From an uncultured Bacteroidales bacterium (GTDB lineage: Bacteria; Bacteroidota; Bacteroidia; Bacteroidales; F082): DNA of 44,729 nt. Shown piece by piece: positions 1-7,932 of this stretch (position 1 is its first letter; every line of letters starts with the position of its first letter). The position numbers and the translations under genes are program-made. Where the stretch lies: assembly GCA_937926515.1 (NCBI GenBank), contig CALAZZ010000251.1, positions 1 to 44,729 on the forward strand, in the 5' to 3' direction. The notes under the pieces were generated by a model. It saw only the letters and a program-made list of their open reading frames with translations, made no database searches and had not been told where the DNA came from.

Positions 1-300
1 TCGGCGAAAACTTTTGGAAAAATATTTAGGGTGTCCCAGTGTCGAAGTCAGGAAATAACTGAAAATCTAACATCTCCCATACTGCAACCGATTGTGAATC
101 CGGTGAACTGAATCCGTTGACCTTCATACGTTCAATGACTAAACACTTCTAATGCATTCTGATCAAATCTATTACAAATAGATCATATGAACTGTGTATT
201 GTGTTATTTTTCAGTAATATTGCTTAACTATCACATTATTAATTATTTGACTAGTTATACAAAATGCCACCTTAGTTATTGAGTTTAGAGCTATTAGTGG
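1..300. other. Left-edge stretch without a recognised gene
   Basis: No gene is recognised here. In frame 2 of the plus strand an open frame enters from the window edge and ends at a TAA at 56-58 (18 codons, ending in VEVRK). It could be the tail of an upstream gene, but it is too short to identify. From about position 120 the sequence is AT-rich and reads as the enolase promoter region. Confidence 0.4.
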
Positions 301-308
301 TATTTTTG
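278..308 (+). promoter_or_regulatory. Bacteroidota-type promoter of enolase
   Basis: A perfect TAnnTTTG box (TATTTTTG, 301-308) has an ATTG at 278-281 as a weak -33 element, 19 nt away. Transcription would start near 313, giving a leader of about 20 nt before the eno ATG. Confidence 0.6.
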
Positions 309-335
309 TATTTCACAAATTAAATCAGAAATATT

Positions 336-1625
336 ATGAGTCATATTTTGAACATTCAGGCCCGTCAGATCCTTGACTCCAGGGGCAATCCGACAGTAGA
401 GGTTGATGTACTAACCGAGAATGGTGTAATCGGAAGGGCTGCGGTTCCTTCCGGAGCATCAACAGGGGTGCATGAAGCGGTGGAGTTACGTGATGGTGAT
501 AACAGTTCGTATTTGGGAAAAGGTGTTTTGAAAGCAGTACAGAACGTAAATTCGGCTATCGCTGATGAATTGCATGGTTATTATATCACAGACCAGGTTG
601 AAATTGATCAACGCATGATCGAGTTGGATGGCACCCCTAATAAAGCCAACTTAGGGGCAAACGCTATCTTGGGTGTTTCGATGGCTGTGGCGCACGCAGC
701 TGCACAAGAAACAGGACAACCACTGTTTAGGTATATTGGGGGTGTTGGTGCCACAACGCTGCCTATACCCATGATGAATATTATAAATGGTGGTTCGCAC
801 GCTGATAACAGCATCGATTTCCAGGAATTTATGATCATGCCGGTAGGGGCTCAATCCTTCTCGGAAGCAATCCGCATGGGTGCGGAGGTTTTTCATAACC
901 TCAAAAGTGTATTAAAGAAGAAAGGATATTCAACCAATGTAGGAGATGAGGGTGGTTTTGCGCCTAATCTCAAATCGAATGAAGAAGCCGTAACCGTTAT
1001 ATTACAGGCTATTGAGAAAGCCGGCTATAGACCTGGTGAAGATGTATTCCTTTCCCTTGACCCGGCTTCATCTGAATATTATCTTGCAGATGAGAATGTG
1101 TACCATCTGCACAAATCCACCGGTGATAAGCTCACACCCGCCCAAATGGTGAATTATTGGTCCGATTGGGTAAAAAAATATCCTATCATTTCCATTGAAG
1201 ATGGAATGGCTGAAGACGATTGGGATGGTTGGAAAATGATGACTGATCAATTAGGTTCAAAAATTCAGCTGGTCGGTGATGACCTCTTTGTGACCAATGT
1301 AGACAGGCTCAGAATGGGCATTGAAAAGGGAATATGCAATTCAATATTGGTGAAGTTGAATCAAATTGGTACAATCACTGAAACCATTAATGCAGTGAGA
1401 TTGGCATATGGACATGCATATACTGCAGTAATAAGCCATCGTTCAGGTGAAACCGAGGATACAACAATTGCTGATCTTGCTGTGGCGCTTAATACGGGTC
1501 AGATTAAAACAGGCTCGGCAAGCCGTTCTGACAGAATTGCCAAGTATAATCAGCTTATTCGCATTGAAGAACTGCTGGGGTCTGCTGCCCAATATCCCGG
1601 CAAAACTTTTAAATATGCCAGGTAG
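336..1625 (+). CDS. eno: Enolase (phosphopyruvate hydratase)
   Basis: Enolase interconverts 2-phosphoglycerate and phosphoenolpyruvate in glycolysis and gluconeogenesis, in the cytoplasm and with Mg2+. At 429 residues it has normal family length. Visible hallmarks in order are the SGASTG loop near residue 40, GGSHADN near 150, the catalytic-Glu motif GDEGGFAPN near 203, metal-ligand regions SLDPASSEYY, SIEDGMAEDDW and GDDLFVTN, the catalytic-Lys motif ILVKLNQIGT, and the C-terminal signature SHRSGETEDTTIADLAVA. Near the substrate Lys the usual APCRSER is SASRSDR, a mild variation. The gene is monocistronic: it has its own TAnnTTTG promoter and a strong hairpin terminator directly downstream. 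Confidence 0.98.
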   Translation: MSHILNIQARQILDSRGNPTVEVDVLTENGVIGRAAVPSGASTGVHEAVELRDGDNSSYLGKGVLKAVQNVNSAIADELHGYYITDQVEIDQRMIELDGTPNKANLGANAILGVSMAVAHAAAQETGQPLFRYIGGVGATTLPIPMMNIINGGSHADNSIDFQEFMIMPVGAQSFSEAIRMGAEVFHNLKSVLKKKGYSTNVGDEGGFAPNLKSNEEAVTVILQAIEKAGYRPGEDVFLSLDPASSEYYLADENVYHLHKSTGDKLTPAQMVNYWSDWVKKYPIISIEDGMAEDDWDGWKMMTDQLGSKIQLVGDDLFVTNVDRLRMGIEKGICNSILVKLNQIGTITETINAVRLAYGHAYTAVISHRSGETEDTTIADLAVALNTGQIKTGSASRSDRIAKYNQLIRIEELLGSAAQYPGKTFKYAR

Positions 1626-1651
1626 TTTAAGAATGATTTGACATTTTGATG

Positions 1652-1684
1652 AACCGGCCTTTCCAGCGAAAAGCCGGTTTTTTT
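1652..1684 (+). terminator. Rho-independent terminator of eno
   Basis: AACCGGC at 1652-1658 pairs with GCCGGTT at 1673-1679, followed by a run of five T. It lies 26 nt after the eno stop codon. Confidence 0.85.
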
Positions 1685-1808
1685 ACGTCAAATATTATTA
1701 CAGCCCAGGATTATACAAGGTTTATCATCTCACAAGTTAATTGATACGTATATCAAATTACCTCAGGTGGAAAAGAATTTATCATACTTTTAGCTGAAAA
1801 ACAATCTT

Positions 1809-2591
1809 ATGCAAAAAGAGATACGTGTATTTGCCCTGGTTCTATTGGCCTTTATTGCCTACACCTTACTTATGCGGCATTATTTTTCAGCCATTTATTA
1901 TTATTTAATTGAGTCGATTCCGTATGAAATAGTTGCATACGGGCTTGCCTATTTTATCGTTGGGCTACCCGCTTTTGTTGCTGTATTTATTATGCACAAA
2001 AAGCATTTTTTCGCCAGTCTTGGTTTCAATCAAAGCATACTCAAGGGCATTGTCATAGCTTTTTTCTTCACCTTACCAATGGCAATTGGATATGCTCTGT
2101 TTTATACATTTAATCATGGCATTAGCTTGGGAACAATCGTACAGGGTGCTGTTTATGCTGCTTTTTTCGAAGAATTGTATTTTCGCGCATTCTTTTTTGG
2201 AATGTTATTCCGGTATACACGATTTGGGTTTATCCCTTCATTACTATTAGGGGCAATTGTTTTTGGACTGTTACATCTAAATCAAAGTAATGATCCTGCT
2301 ACCATGTTTGGAATCTTTACCGTAACTTTCTTTGGATCAGCTTGGTTTTCATGGGTGTATGCTGAATGGAAATTCAATATATGGCTGCCGGTAAGTCTAC
2401 ATATGCTCATGAACTTATACTGGATGCTTTTTAATGTTGGTGATTCTGCACTTGGTTCAGTTTTGCCCAATGTTTTCAGAGTGCTCACGATTGCCTTAAT
2501 CATCGTTTTCACCATTTATTATAAAAGAAGAATGAAACTTGGGTTAACAGTGAATGGAAATAACATATGGCTTAAGCCTCGAGAAGGTTGA
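1809..2591 (+). CDS. CPBP-family intramembrane metalloprotease
   Basis: This is a 260-residue polytopic membrane protein of the CPBP (Abi/CAAX protease and bacteriocin-processing) family. The three signature motifs are intact: EELYFR with E121, E122 and R126; FGLLHLNQ with H156; and HMLMN with H198 and N202. These correspond to the glutamate pair and metal-binding histidines of the Rce1-like fold. About seven or eight hydrophobic segments are visible, starting near residue 8. Known members process prenylated or secreted peptides or serve as immunity proteins; nothing here indicates a substrate. The gene stands alone between the eno terminator and a convergent sigma/anti-sigma operon that ends 27 nt beyond its stop. 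A short inverted repeat (TTGATA-N4-TATCAA, 1741-1756) lies upstream and could be an operator. Confidence 0.9.
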   Translation: MQKEIRVFALVLLAFIAYTLLMRHYFSAIYYYLIESIPYEIVAYGLAYFIVGLPAFVAVFIMHKKHFFASLGFNQSILKGIVIAFFFTLPMAIGYALFYTFNHGISLGTIVQGAVYAAFFEELYFRAFFFGMLFRYTRFGFIPSLLLGAIVFGLLHLNQSNDPATMFGIFTVTFFGSAWFSWVYAEWKFNIWLPVSLHMLMNLYWMLFNVGDSALGSVLPNVFRVLTIALIIVFTIYYKRRMKLGLTVNGNNIWLKPREG

Positions 2592-2618
2592 ACTCAATTA
2601 ATAACTGTAAGCTGCTTT

Positions 2619-3725
2619 TCAATCCCTTTCTACCAGTCGGGTAAACTGGAAGCGTTCAGAATTAAAACGATAGGCCACAACCTCACCATCATTATTTTGT
2701 GTTGTGACGAATTCAACATCTTTATCGGTCAAGGTATTATATGTTTTCACACCTAAAGAGGCCAGGTTCCAAAGATTAATGTTTCTGGACTCCCCTGATG
2801 TGATTTCAGGAATGACGTTTTCAGAATCACTGCCTGAAAATAATTCTTTTACCCTTCCAAAGCTATTGTATAAAATAGAACCCAATAAAGTTCTTTGGTC
2901 TGAATCAGCCTGCAGGTCAAGGCTGGCATAGAATTCATCCAAATCAAATTGCAACCCCCAAGGCATATATTGAATATCTTGGATAGGATGCTCCTTAATA
3001 AGCTCAATATCCGATTTGAATTTTTTCATGGCAAGCAGTGGAAGGGGCTCATGGGTATCTACCGGAAGTGGCATTTCGGTGTTCAACGTTACTTTTACTG
3101 TTGCTGATAGCACAGCAAAGTTTTGTGGAACCTGATCTGTTATGGGTAGTGCTACAGGTTTTATCTGTTTCATTTCTGTATGGAGAGGCCTTTCAGATTC
3201 AATTGAGGTGCCAGGCCTGAACCAAAGCCATGATAAACTGATTATCAATAAAATGCTTGCTGCGGCTGCTGCGGTTCGGTATACCCACGGATATAATCCT
3301 AATGCAAATCTTTTTAAAGATTGCTTTTGTGGATAGGTGACTGAAAAATCAGGATGGAGCCTGGTATTTCCATATTGTTCGAAATCAGCTTTTAGGAATG
3401 GATTAAGAAGTAGGAATTTCTGCAGGATTTGCTGATCCTCATTCGAAAGAAGTCCTTCATAAAAAGAAACAAAGTGAAAGTCATAATTACTTTCATTTAT
3501 TGGGCCCACGGCATGCACCTCAACCTGTTTAAGCGAATCAATGTCTTTGAGTTTTACCTGTTCCGGTTTCAAAATCGGCATATCGCTTGTTATCTCTTCA
3601 AATACACCTAATTGAGGATTTTGTTTTAGAAAATCCTTCAGTGCAGATACGGATACCTGATCCAATCGCCCTTCGATATAATCGAGTAGCCAGGCTTCAT
3701 AGTTATGTTTATTGATATCCTTCAT
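2619..3725 (-). CDS. Single-pass anti-sigma factor-like protein
   Basis: The protein has 368 residues. Its first 40 residues (NYEAWLLDYIEGRL then DFLKQNPQL) resemble the short cytoplasmic helical head of Bacteroidota anti-sigma factors. One transmembrane helix follows near residues 150-168 (AAAAASILLIISLSWLWF), and the remaining ~200 residues would face the periplasm. Its start overlaps the stop of the upstream ECF sigma gene by one base (TAATG), so the two are almost certainly co-translated. The likely role is to hold that sigma factor at the membrane and release it on an envelope signal. No zinc-binding HxxxCxxC motif is visible, and the periplasmic part matches nothing I recognise. Confidence 0.7.
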   Translation of the reverse strand: MKDINKHNYEAWLLDYIEGRLDQVSVSALKDFLKQNPQLGVFEEITSDMPILKPEQVKLKDIDSLKQVEVHAVGPINESNYDFHFVSFYEGLLSNEDQQILQKFLLLNPFLKADFEQYGNTRLHPDFSVTYPQKQSLKRFALGLYPWVYRTAAAAASILLIISLSWLWFRPGTSIESERPLHTEMKQIKPVALPITDQVPQNFAVLSATVKVTLNTEMPLPVDTHEPLPLLAMKKFKSDIELIKEHPIQDIQYMPWGLQFDLDEFYASLDLQADSDQRTLLGSILYNSFGRVKELFSGSDSENVIPEITSGESRNINLWNLASLGVKTYNTLTDKDVEFVTTQNNDGEVVAYRFNSERFQFTRLVERD

Positions 3726-4219
3726 TAACGTTCCTCCAAAACTGTATCCAGACTTTGAATGTATTGTTTCAGAAACTGCCTTGCCCTGAAAATATAGACT
3801 TTAACTTGTGTTTCGCTAAGCCCTGTGATCTCACCAATCTCGTTGTATGCATAGCCTTCATAATCACGCAGCAATACCACAGTCCGTTGTATCTCAGCCA
3901 GTTGTTTAAGGGCCTCATCCAAAACTTCTGCCACATCGCTGTACGAATTGAAACTCGCACCTACATGCATATGCTTGTCCTCTATAGGTGTTTGCCGCTC
4001 ATCTTTTCTTATCCAGTCAATCATTGTGTGATACGCTGTTGTAAACAAATATGATTTCCCTTTTTGAAAAGGGACTTTGTCAACTTTCATCCACACCCGG
4101 GTAAATGTTTCCTGAACAATATCTCTGGATTTCTCTTCGTCCCTGATATTCTTGAGCACAAAACGGTAAATACCATCTGCAAAATTGTCAACACAACGGT
4201 TAAATTCCGATCGGGTCAT
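3725..4219 (-). CDS. ECF-family RNA polymerase sigma factor
   Basis: At 164 residues this has the size and domain plan of an extracytoplasmic-function sigma factor. Region 2 covers roughly residues 10-75 (DIVQETFTRVW, then a YHTMIDWIRKDE segment). Region 4 covers roughly 105-160 (LAEIQRTVVLLRDYEGYAY, then a helix-turn-helix IGEITGLSETQVKVYIFRAR). It would direct RNA polymerase to a small stress or envelope regulon. It is the first gene of a two-gene operon with the anti-sigma protein, overlapping by one base. An ECF-type promoter motif (TGTAAC-N17-CGTC) lies 30-55 nt upstream, which would fit autoregulation. Confidence 0.93.
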   Translation of the reverse strand: MTRSEFNRCVDNFADGIYRFVLKNIRDEEKSRDIVQETFTRVWMKVDKVPFQKGKSYLFTTAYHTMIDWIRKDERQTPIEDKHMHVGASFNSYSDVAEVLDEALKQLAEIQRTVVLLRDYEGYAYNEIGEITGLSETQVKVYIFRARQFLKQYIQSLDTVLEER

Positions 4220-4247
4220 GTATTATTTTCTGGTTCTGCGAAGTTAT

Positions 4248-4274
4248 GACGGCTATTGTGGGAATAAAGTTACA
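4248..4274 (-). promoter_or_regulatory. Candidate ECF-type autoregulatory promoter
   Basis: On the minus strand TGTAAC (4274-4269) is separated by 17 nt from CGTC (4251-4248). This spacing and sequence resemble ECF sigma promoters such as those of sigma X or sigma M. The same bases include TAACTTTA, a one-mismatch TAnnTTTG box, so a housekeeping promoter cannot be excluded. Confidence 0.5.
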
Positions 4275-4348
4275 ATAAGTCCGGATTATTTTTCTGATGT
4301 TGTTTAAAAAAGTCAATCGGCAGAAATTAATTTGTGGTAGTTCATTTA

Positions 4349-4377
4349 TTTGTCGTGGTCAAAATGATTTACCTTTG
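4349..4377 (+). promoter_or_regulatory. Bacteroidota-type promoter of the GNAT-fold gene
   Basis: TTTG (4349-4352), 17 nt, then TACCTTTG (4370-4377): both elements of the Bacteroidota housekeeping promoter are exact. A leader of roughly 95 nt would precede the ATG at 4479. Confidence 0.7.
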
Positions 4378-4478
4378 CTAGCAAACACATGGTATAAACC
4401 AAAGAAATATGGCAGAGACCTGCTTTTAAACGAAGTACTTGGTCATATTGTTCGAATCCAATACAAAGCCAGCTTAAG

Positions 4479-5645
4479 ATGAAATTAGTAGAAGTAAATA
4501 GCGGTCGTTTAGAAAAAAGGTTTTTAGATGTAGCCCGAAAGCTGTATCATAACGACCCTGTTTGGGTTTGTCCGCTCGATCCTGTTATCAATGCAATATT
4601 TGACCCCAGGAAAAATGTTTTTTTTACTCATGGTGAAGCACAGCGCTGGATTTTGGAGGATGATGAGGGTAATTTAATAGGTCGGGTTGCGGCTTTTATT
4701 AACCGTAAAAAGGCATATGGTTTTGAGCAGCCTACCGGCGGGATGGGTTTTTTTGAATGCATTGATGATCAGGATGCCGCTTTTCTGCTGTTCGACCGGT
4801 GCCGAACGTGGTTGGAGGAAAGAGGCATGAAAGCCATGGATGGACCCATTAATTTTGGTGAGAATGACCATTTTTGGGGTTTGTTGGTTGAAGGGTTTAC
4901 ACATCCAAGTTTTGGTATGCCATACAACCATCCATATTATGAAAAATTGTTCACTGCCTATGGATTTAAGGCTTATTTCGAACAGGTTACAAATCACCTT
5001 GACCTCACAATTCCTTTCCCTGAAAGATTTTGGAAGATTGCTGATTGGGTAAGGCAAAAGCCCGGATTTGAATGGCGGAATTTTGAACCGGATCAAACAG
5101 ATAAATTTATCAATGATCTGAAGGAAGTATATGACGAAGCATGGAAAAATCATCAAAATTTTACACCTCTGGAAATTAATACCATCAAGAGTGAGCTGGC
5201 TCAAACAAAACTGTTTCTTCAAAAGGAGTTCATTTGGTTTGTCTATCATGAAGGTGAGCCTGCAGCCTTCCTTGTGATGTTCCCGGATGTAAATCAATTG
5301 CTTAAGCCGTTCAAGGGGAAACTTAATGCGTTGAATAAACTTCGGCTTTTAATGATGAACAGGCGAAAAAGGATTGATCGTGCACGCATAACCATCATGG
5401 GAGTAAAGCCCAGGTTTCAAAGATATGGACTTGAATCGGGGATTTTTTGGCATATGCAAAAGGTAATGGAAAAGCCACAGTTCAAGCACTACAAAGAGAT
5501 TGAACTTTCATGGGTGGGTGATTTCAATCCTAAAATGCAGGCATTGCATGAAGCCGTAGGTGCCAGATTTGGCAAAAGACATCTTACTTATCGTTTTCTA
5601 TTTGATGGTCAAGGTAAAGACCTGCAAAAACCTAAAAAACTATAA
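4479..5645 (+). CDS. GNAT-fold N-acyltransferase-like protein (YghO-like)
   Basis: This 388-residue soluble protein has no signal peptide or membrane helix. It begins MKLVEVNSGRLEKRFLDVAR and contains the segments NDPVWVCPL, MDGPINFGENDHFWGLL and GFTHPSFGMPYNHPYY. I associate these with the conserved YghO-like family, which carries an acyl-CoA N-acyltransferase (GNAT-like) fold in its C-terminal half (ITIMGVKPRFQRYGLESGIF, then ELSWVGDFNPKMQALHEAVGA). In GNATs a segment of this kind binds the CoA pyrophosphate and ends in the acceptor region. No biochemical role or substrate is known to me. The gene is monocistronic, with a good promoter upstream and a terminator 15 nt after the stop. Confidence 0.7.
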   Translation: MKLVEVNSGRLEKRFLDVARKLYHNDPVWVCPLDPVINAIFDPRKNVFFTHGEAQRWILEDDEGNLIGRVAAFINRKKAYGFEQPTGGMGFFECIDDQDAAFLLFDRCRTWLEERGMKAMDGPINFGENDHFWGLLVEGFTHPSFGMPYNHPYYEKLFTAYGFKAYFEQVTNHLDLTIPFPERFWKIADWVRQKPGFEWRNFEPDQTDKFINDLKEVYDEAWKNHQNFTPLEINTIKSELAQTKLFLQKEFIWFVYHEGEPAAFLVMFPDVNQLLKPFKGKLNALNKLRLLMMNRRKRIDRARITIMGVKPRFQRYGLESGIFWHMQKVMEKPQFKHYKEIELSWVGDFNPKMQALHEAVGARFGKRHLTYRFLFDGQGKDLQKPKKL

Positions 5646-5660
5646 CTTGAAATAGAATAA

Positions 5661-5689
5661 AAAAAAGCCGGCATTATACCGGCTTTTTT
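5661..5689. terminator. Bidirectional terminator between convergent genes
   Basis: AAAAAAGCCGG (5661-5671) pairs with CCGGCTTTTTT (5679-5689) around a 7-nt loop. With A-runs on one side and T-runs on the other it can stop transcription from both the GNAT-like gene and the minus-strand T9SS protein gene. Confidence 0.88.
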
Positions 5690-5706
5690 AAGGCAGAAAA
5701 GTTTTC

Positions 5707-7563
5707 CTATTGAACAATAAGTTTTCGGGTTACCACATTATTTCCGGCCTGAACCCTCACAAAATAAATGCCTGAATTATAATCATTTACATTGAATTCA
5801 AGCTGATGGGCTCCGGCATATCCGAATGAATGAGTGCGGCTAATTACCTCCTGCCCAAGCATATTAACCAGGCTAATATTGGCAATCACCGGTTTGTCAA
5901 CATTGACAACCACATTAACCTTATCCATGGCAGGGTTGGGATAGATTTGTTCCATACCAACAATATTAGCTTCCCGTTCATTAATGCCTACAACTGTTCC
6001 CACGGTGAGATGCACGATATTGTTGTCGGTGTATTCGTGTGATTCAAGGCGCACCGCTAAGCCTGGCAAATTATCTGACTGATAGACAAGATGAACATAT
6101 TCATTTACGGTTGAAGTTGCTGATGGAAAGATGTTTTCGTTAAACATGTTCAGGAAGTTGTCGTTCAGGTCAACATAGGGGCTCCATGTTTGACCATAAT
6201 CATCAGAAAAACGCATCCAGATGTGGCGGTAATTGGTCTCCCCATTATCATACCCGAGCGTGATGGCAGAATAAAAACAGTAGAGTATTTTTTCTACAGG
6301 ATCGAATACCAGGTAGGGCATAGAAGTGAGTGAGGCATAGTAATTAGGAACCAATAGCTCAAGTAATTCTTCCCCATTATCAAATAATTCGGCTAGTAGG
6401 TATTCATCAGGTACGATTCCTTGTGGCTCAAGAATTTCGCTGCCAATGATGGTTGTATCCATAGCCGGCATGGTTTCATTCCAGTATAGCAATCCATTGG
6501 AATATGGATAATAGTAGCCACTTCCATCACCTGGTACATTATGTACCTGACGGCCAACAGCAACATGCACCATGCCATTGTCGTCAATGACTACGGAATG
6601 GAATCCGTCTGTACCTCCAAAATTACCATAGTTCACATTTAAATCCATAAAATTGTCCAGGCTCTCGTAAAACAACATTTTCGTCCATGTGTCGCCACCA
6701 TCTTCCGATTTCATGACAAAACCATCAGTGCGGCCAACGCTCACTGAAAATGCCAGTACGTCTCCTTGTGCAGCGGCCCATGAATAGGTATCAGCAGAAA
6801 ATCCGGGATAGTCCTCTCCCGTCATGCCTTCCAGTAAAACATTTTCGATGTCCCAGGTCATGCCACCATCCGATGAGCGGCTGTATACCAATGCACCGTC
6901 CATGCCTTCGTACTCGGCACCTCCATTAGCTACGGGGGTGGTCAGGGCAATCACATGTATAATATCATTGTTCTCACCTGCTGTGATCATCCTTGGCCAC
7001 AATATTCCAGCTGCAGCGGGTGGTCCCATGAGGGTGCTTTCTTCCCACATGCCTGTGCCTTTGGTTTCTCTTTTGTTGATCACGAGATACCATTCTGCTG
7101 CTGCTGCCATGTGTGAAACCACAATTTCGCCATTGGGTCCGTAAGGTGCATAGGATGGCCAGCCAGTACGTATTGTTTCGATGCGCTCAGTTGGATTGGG
7201 GCCCCAACTGGAACCATCGAAATAATTGTATCCGGTACCCCTATCAGAGAAGTTTGGATCGAACATCCCATAGGAAAATGTTGCTCCTATGGTATTGTCA
7301 GGGAAAAGATGAATACGGGGTGCAATGGAATAGTTGGATTGTAAATCAAAACGGGTTAATCCTATCCAGGTTTCCGTATCACGTGTCACATTTACATAAG
7401 GGTTCGGCGGAGCATAAACAGCAGGATAATCAACCATCGGAATGGGTTTCTCGTCAATGACCTGCTTGTAATAAGGATCTTGTTTTTGCAGTTGCAAAGG
7501 GGTTTGGGCAAGCAGCCCTGCAGCCATGACAAGGGCCACAAAAGAAAGTAGAAGTTTTTTCAT
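5707..7563 (-). CDS. Secreted Asp-box (BNR) repeat protein with T9SS sorting domain
   Basis: The 618-residue protein starts with a clear signal peptide (MKKLLLSFVALVMAAGLLAQ). Its middle carries Asp-box (BNR) motifs of the S-x-D-x-G-x-T-W type: SRSSDGGMTW, KSEDGGDTW and SDDYGQTW. These suggest a beta-propeller of the sialidase/exo-glycosidase-like fold. The last ~90 residues begin with IYPNPAMDKVNV and end with GIYFVRVQAGNNVVTRKLIVQ-type sequence, a type A T9SS C-terminal domain, so the protein should be exported and anchored on or released from the cell surface. I see no catalytic sialidase Arg triad with confidence, so enzymatic activity is uncertain. A paralogue of similar size is transcribed divergently next door. 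Confidence 0.88.
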   Translation of the reverse strand: MKKLLLSFVALVMAAGLLAQTPLQLQKQDPYYKQVIDEKPIPMVDYPAVYAPPNPYVNVTRDTETWIGLTRFDLQSNYSIAPRIHLFPDNTIGATFSYGMFDPNFSDRGTGYNYFDGSSWGPNPTERIETIRTGWPSYAPYGPNGEIVVSHMAAAAEWYLVINKRETKGTGMWEESTLMGPPAAAGILWPRMITAGENNDIIHVIALTTPVANGGAEYEGMDGALVYSRSSDGGMTWDIENVLLEGMTGEDYPGFSADTYSWAAAQGDVLAFSVSVGRTDGFVMKSEDGGDTWTKMLFYESLDNFMDLNVNYGNFGGTDGFHSVVIDDNGMVHVAVGRQVHNVPGDGSGYYYPYSNGLLYWNETMPAMDTTIIGSEILEPQGIVPDEYLLAELFDNGEELLELLVPNYYASLTSMPYLVFDPVEKILYCFYSAITLGYDNGETNYRHIWMRFSDDYGQTWSPYVDLNDNFLNMFNENIFPSATSTVNEYVHLVYQSDNLPGLAVRLESHEYTDNNIVHLTVGTVVGINEREANIVGMEQIYPNPAMDKVNVVVNVDKPVIANISLVNMLGQEVISRTHSFGYAGAHQLEFNVNDYNSGIYFVRVQAGNNVVTRKLIVQ

Positions 7564-7932
7564 CGATCTAAGTTTTGGTTAAACAATTGGTTAATAATAT
7601 TTCGAAGTAAAAAAAGGCATTTTCTTTGAAATATACAAGTTTTTTTCATTTGTCCATTTAAATTATGATATGTGGAAAAACATGAATTAGATATAAGTTG
7701 TTTGTGATTAGCTAAATACAATTAGTATACAATCCATTTATATTCATTCATGAAGATGCATGAATGTTATTAAGTCTCTTTAGGAACCTTGATCAATGGA
7801 TTATTTTCATAAAAAACTTTTAACAAATTAGGTAACTGACCATTTTGTTTCTTTCATTTTTTTTATCTTTGTCGAAAAGAAAGTATTTTTCTTCAAAAGT
7901 ATTTGTCAAATTATTAACTTAAATCATTACAA
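7564..7932. promoter_or_regulatory. Divergent promoter region between the two Asp-box paralogues
   Basis: This AT-rich gap holds no gene. For the rightward gene there is TATCTTTG (7864-7871) with a TTTG at 7844-7847, 16 nt away. The leftward gene has only weak matches to the -7 box. An exact 8-bp inverted repeat (CATTCATG at 7745-7752, CATGAATG at 7759-7766) sits near the centre and could be a shared operator. Confidence 0.55.

Noticed and set aside
608..896. Antisense open frames inside the enolase gene (and similar frames inside other genes)
   Set aside because: They lie wholly inside strongly supported genes, lack start signals and match no family, so they are reading-frame shadows.
4297..4482. 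61-codon open frame before the GNAT-like gene
   Set aside because: It overlaps the ATG of the real gene, spans a good promoter (4349-4377) and has no recognisable protein features, so it is more likely leader sequence.
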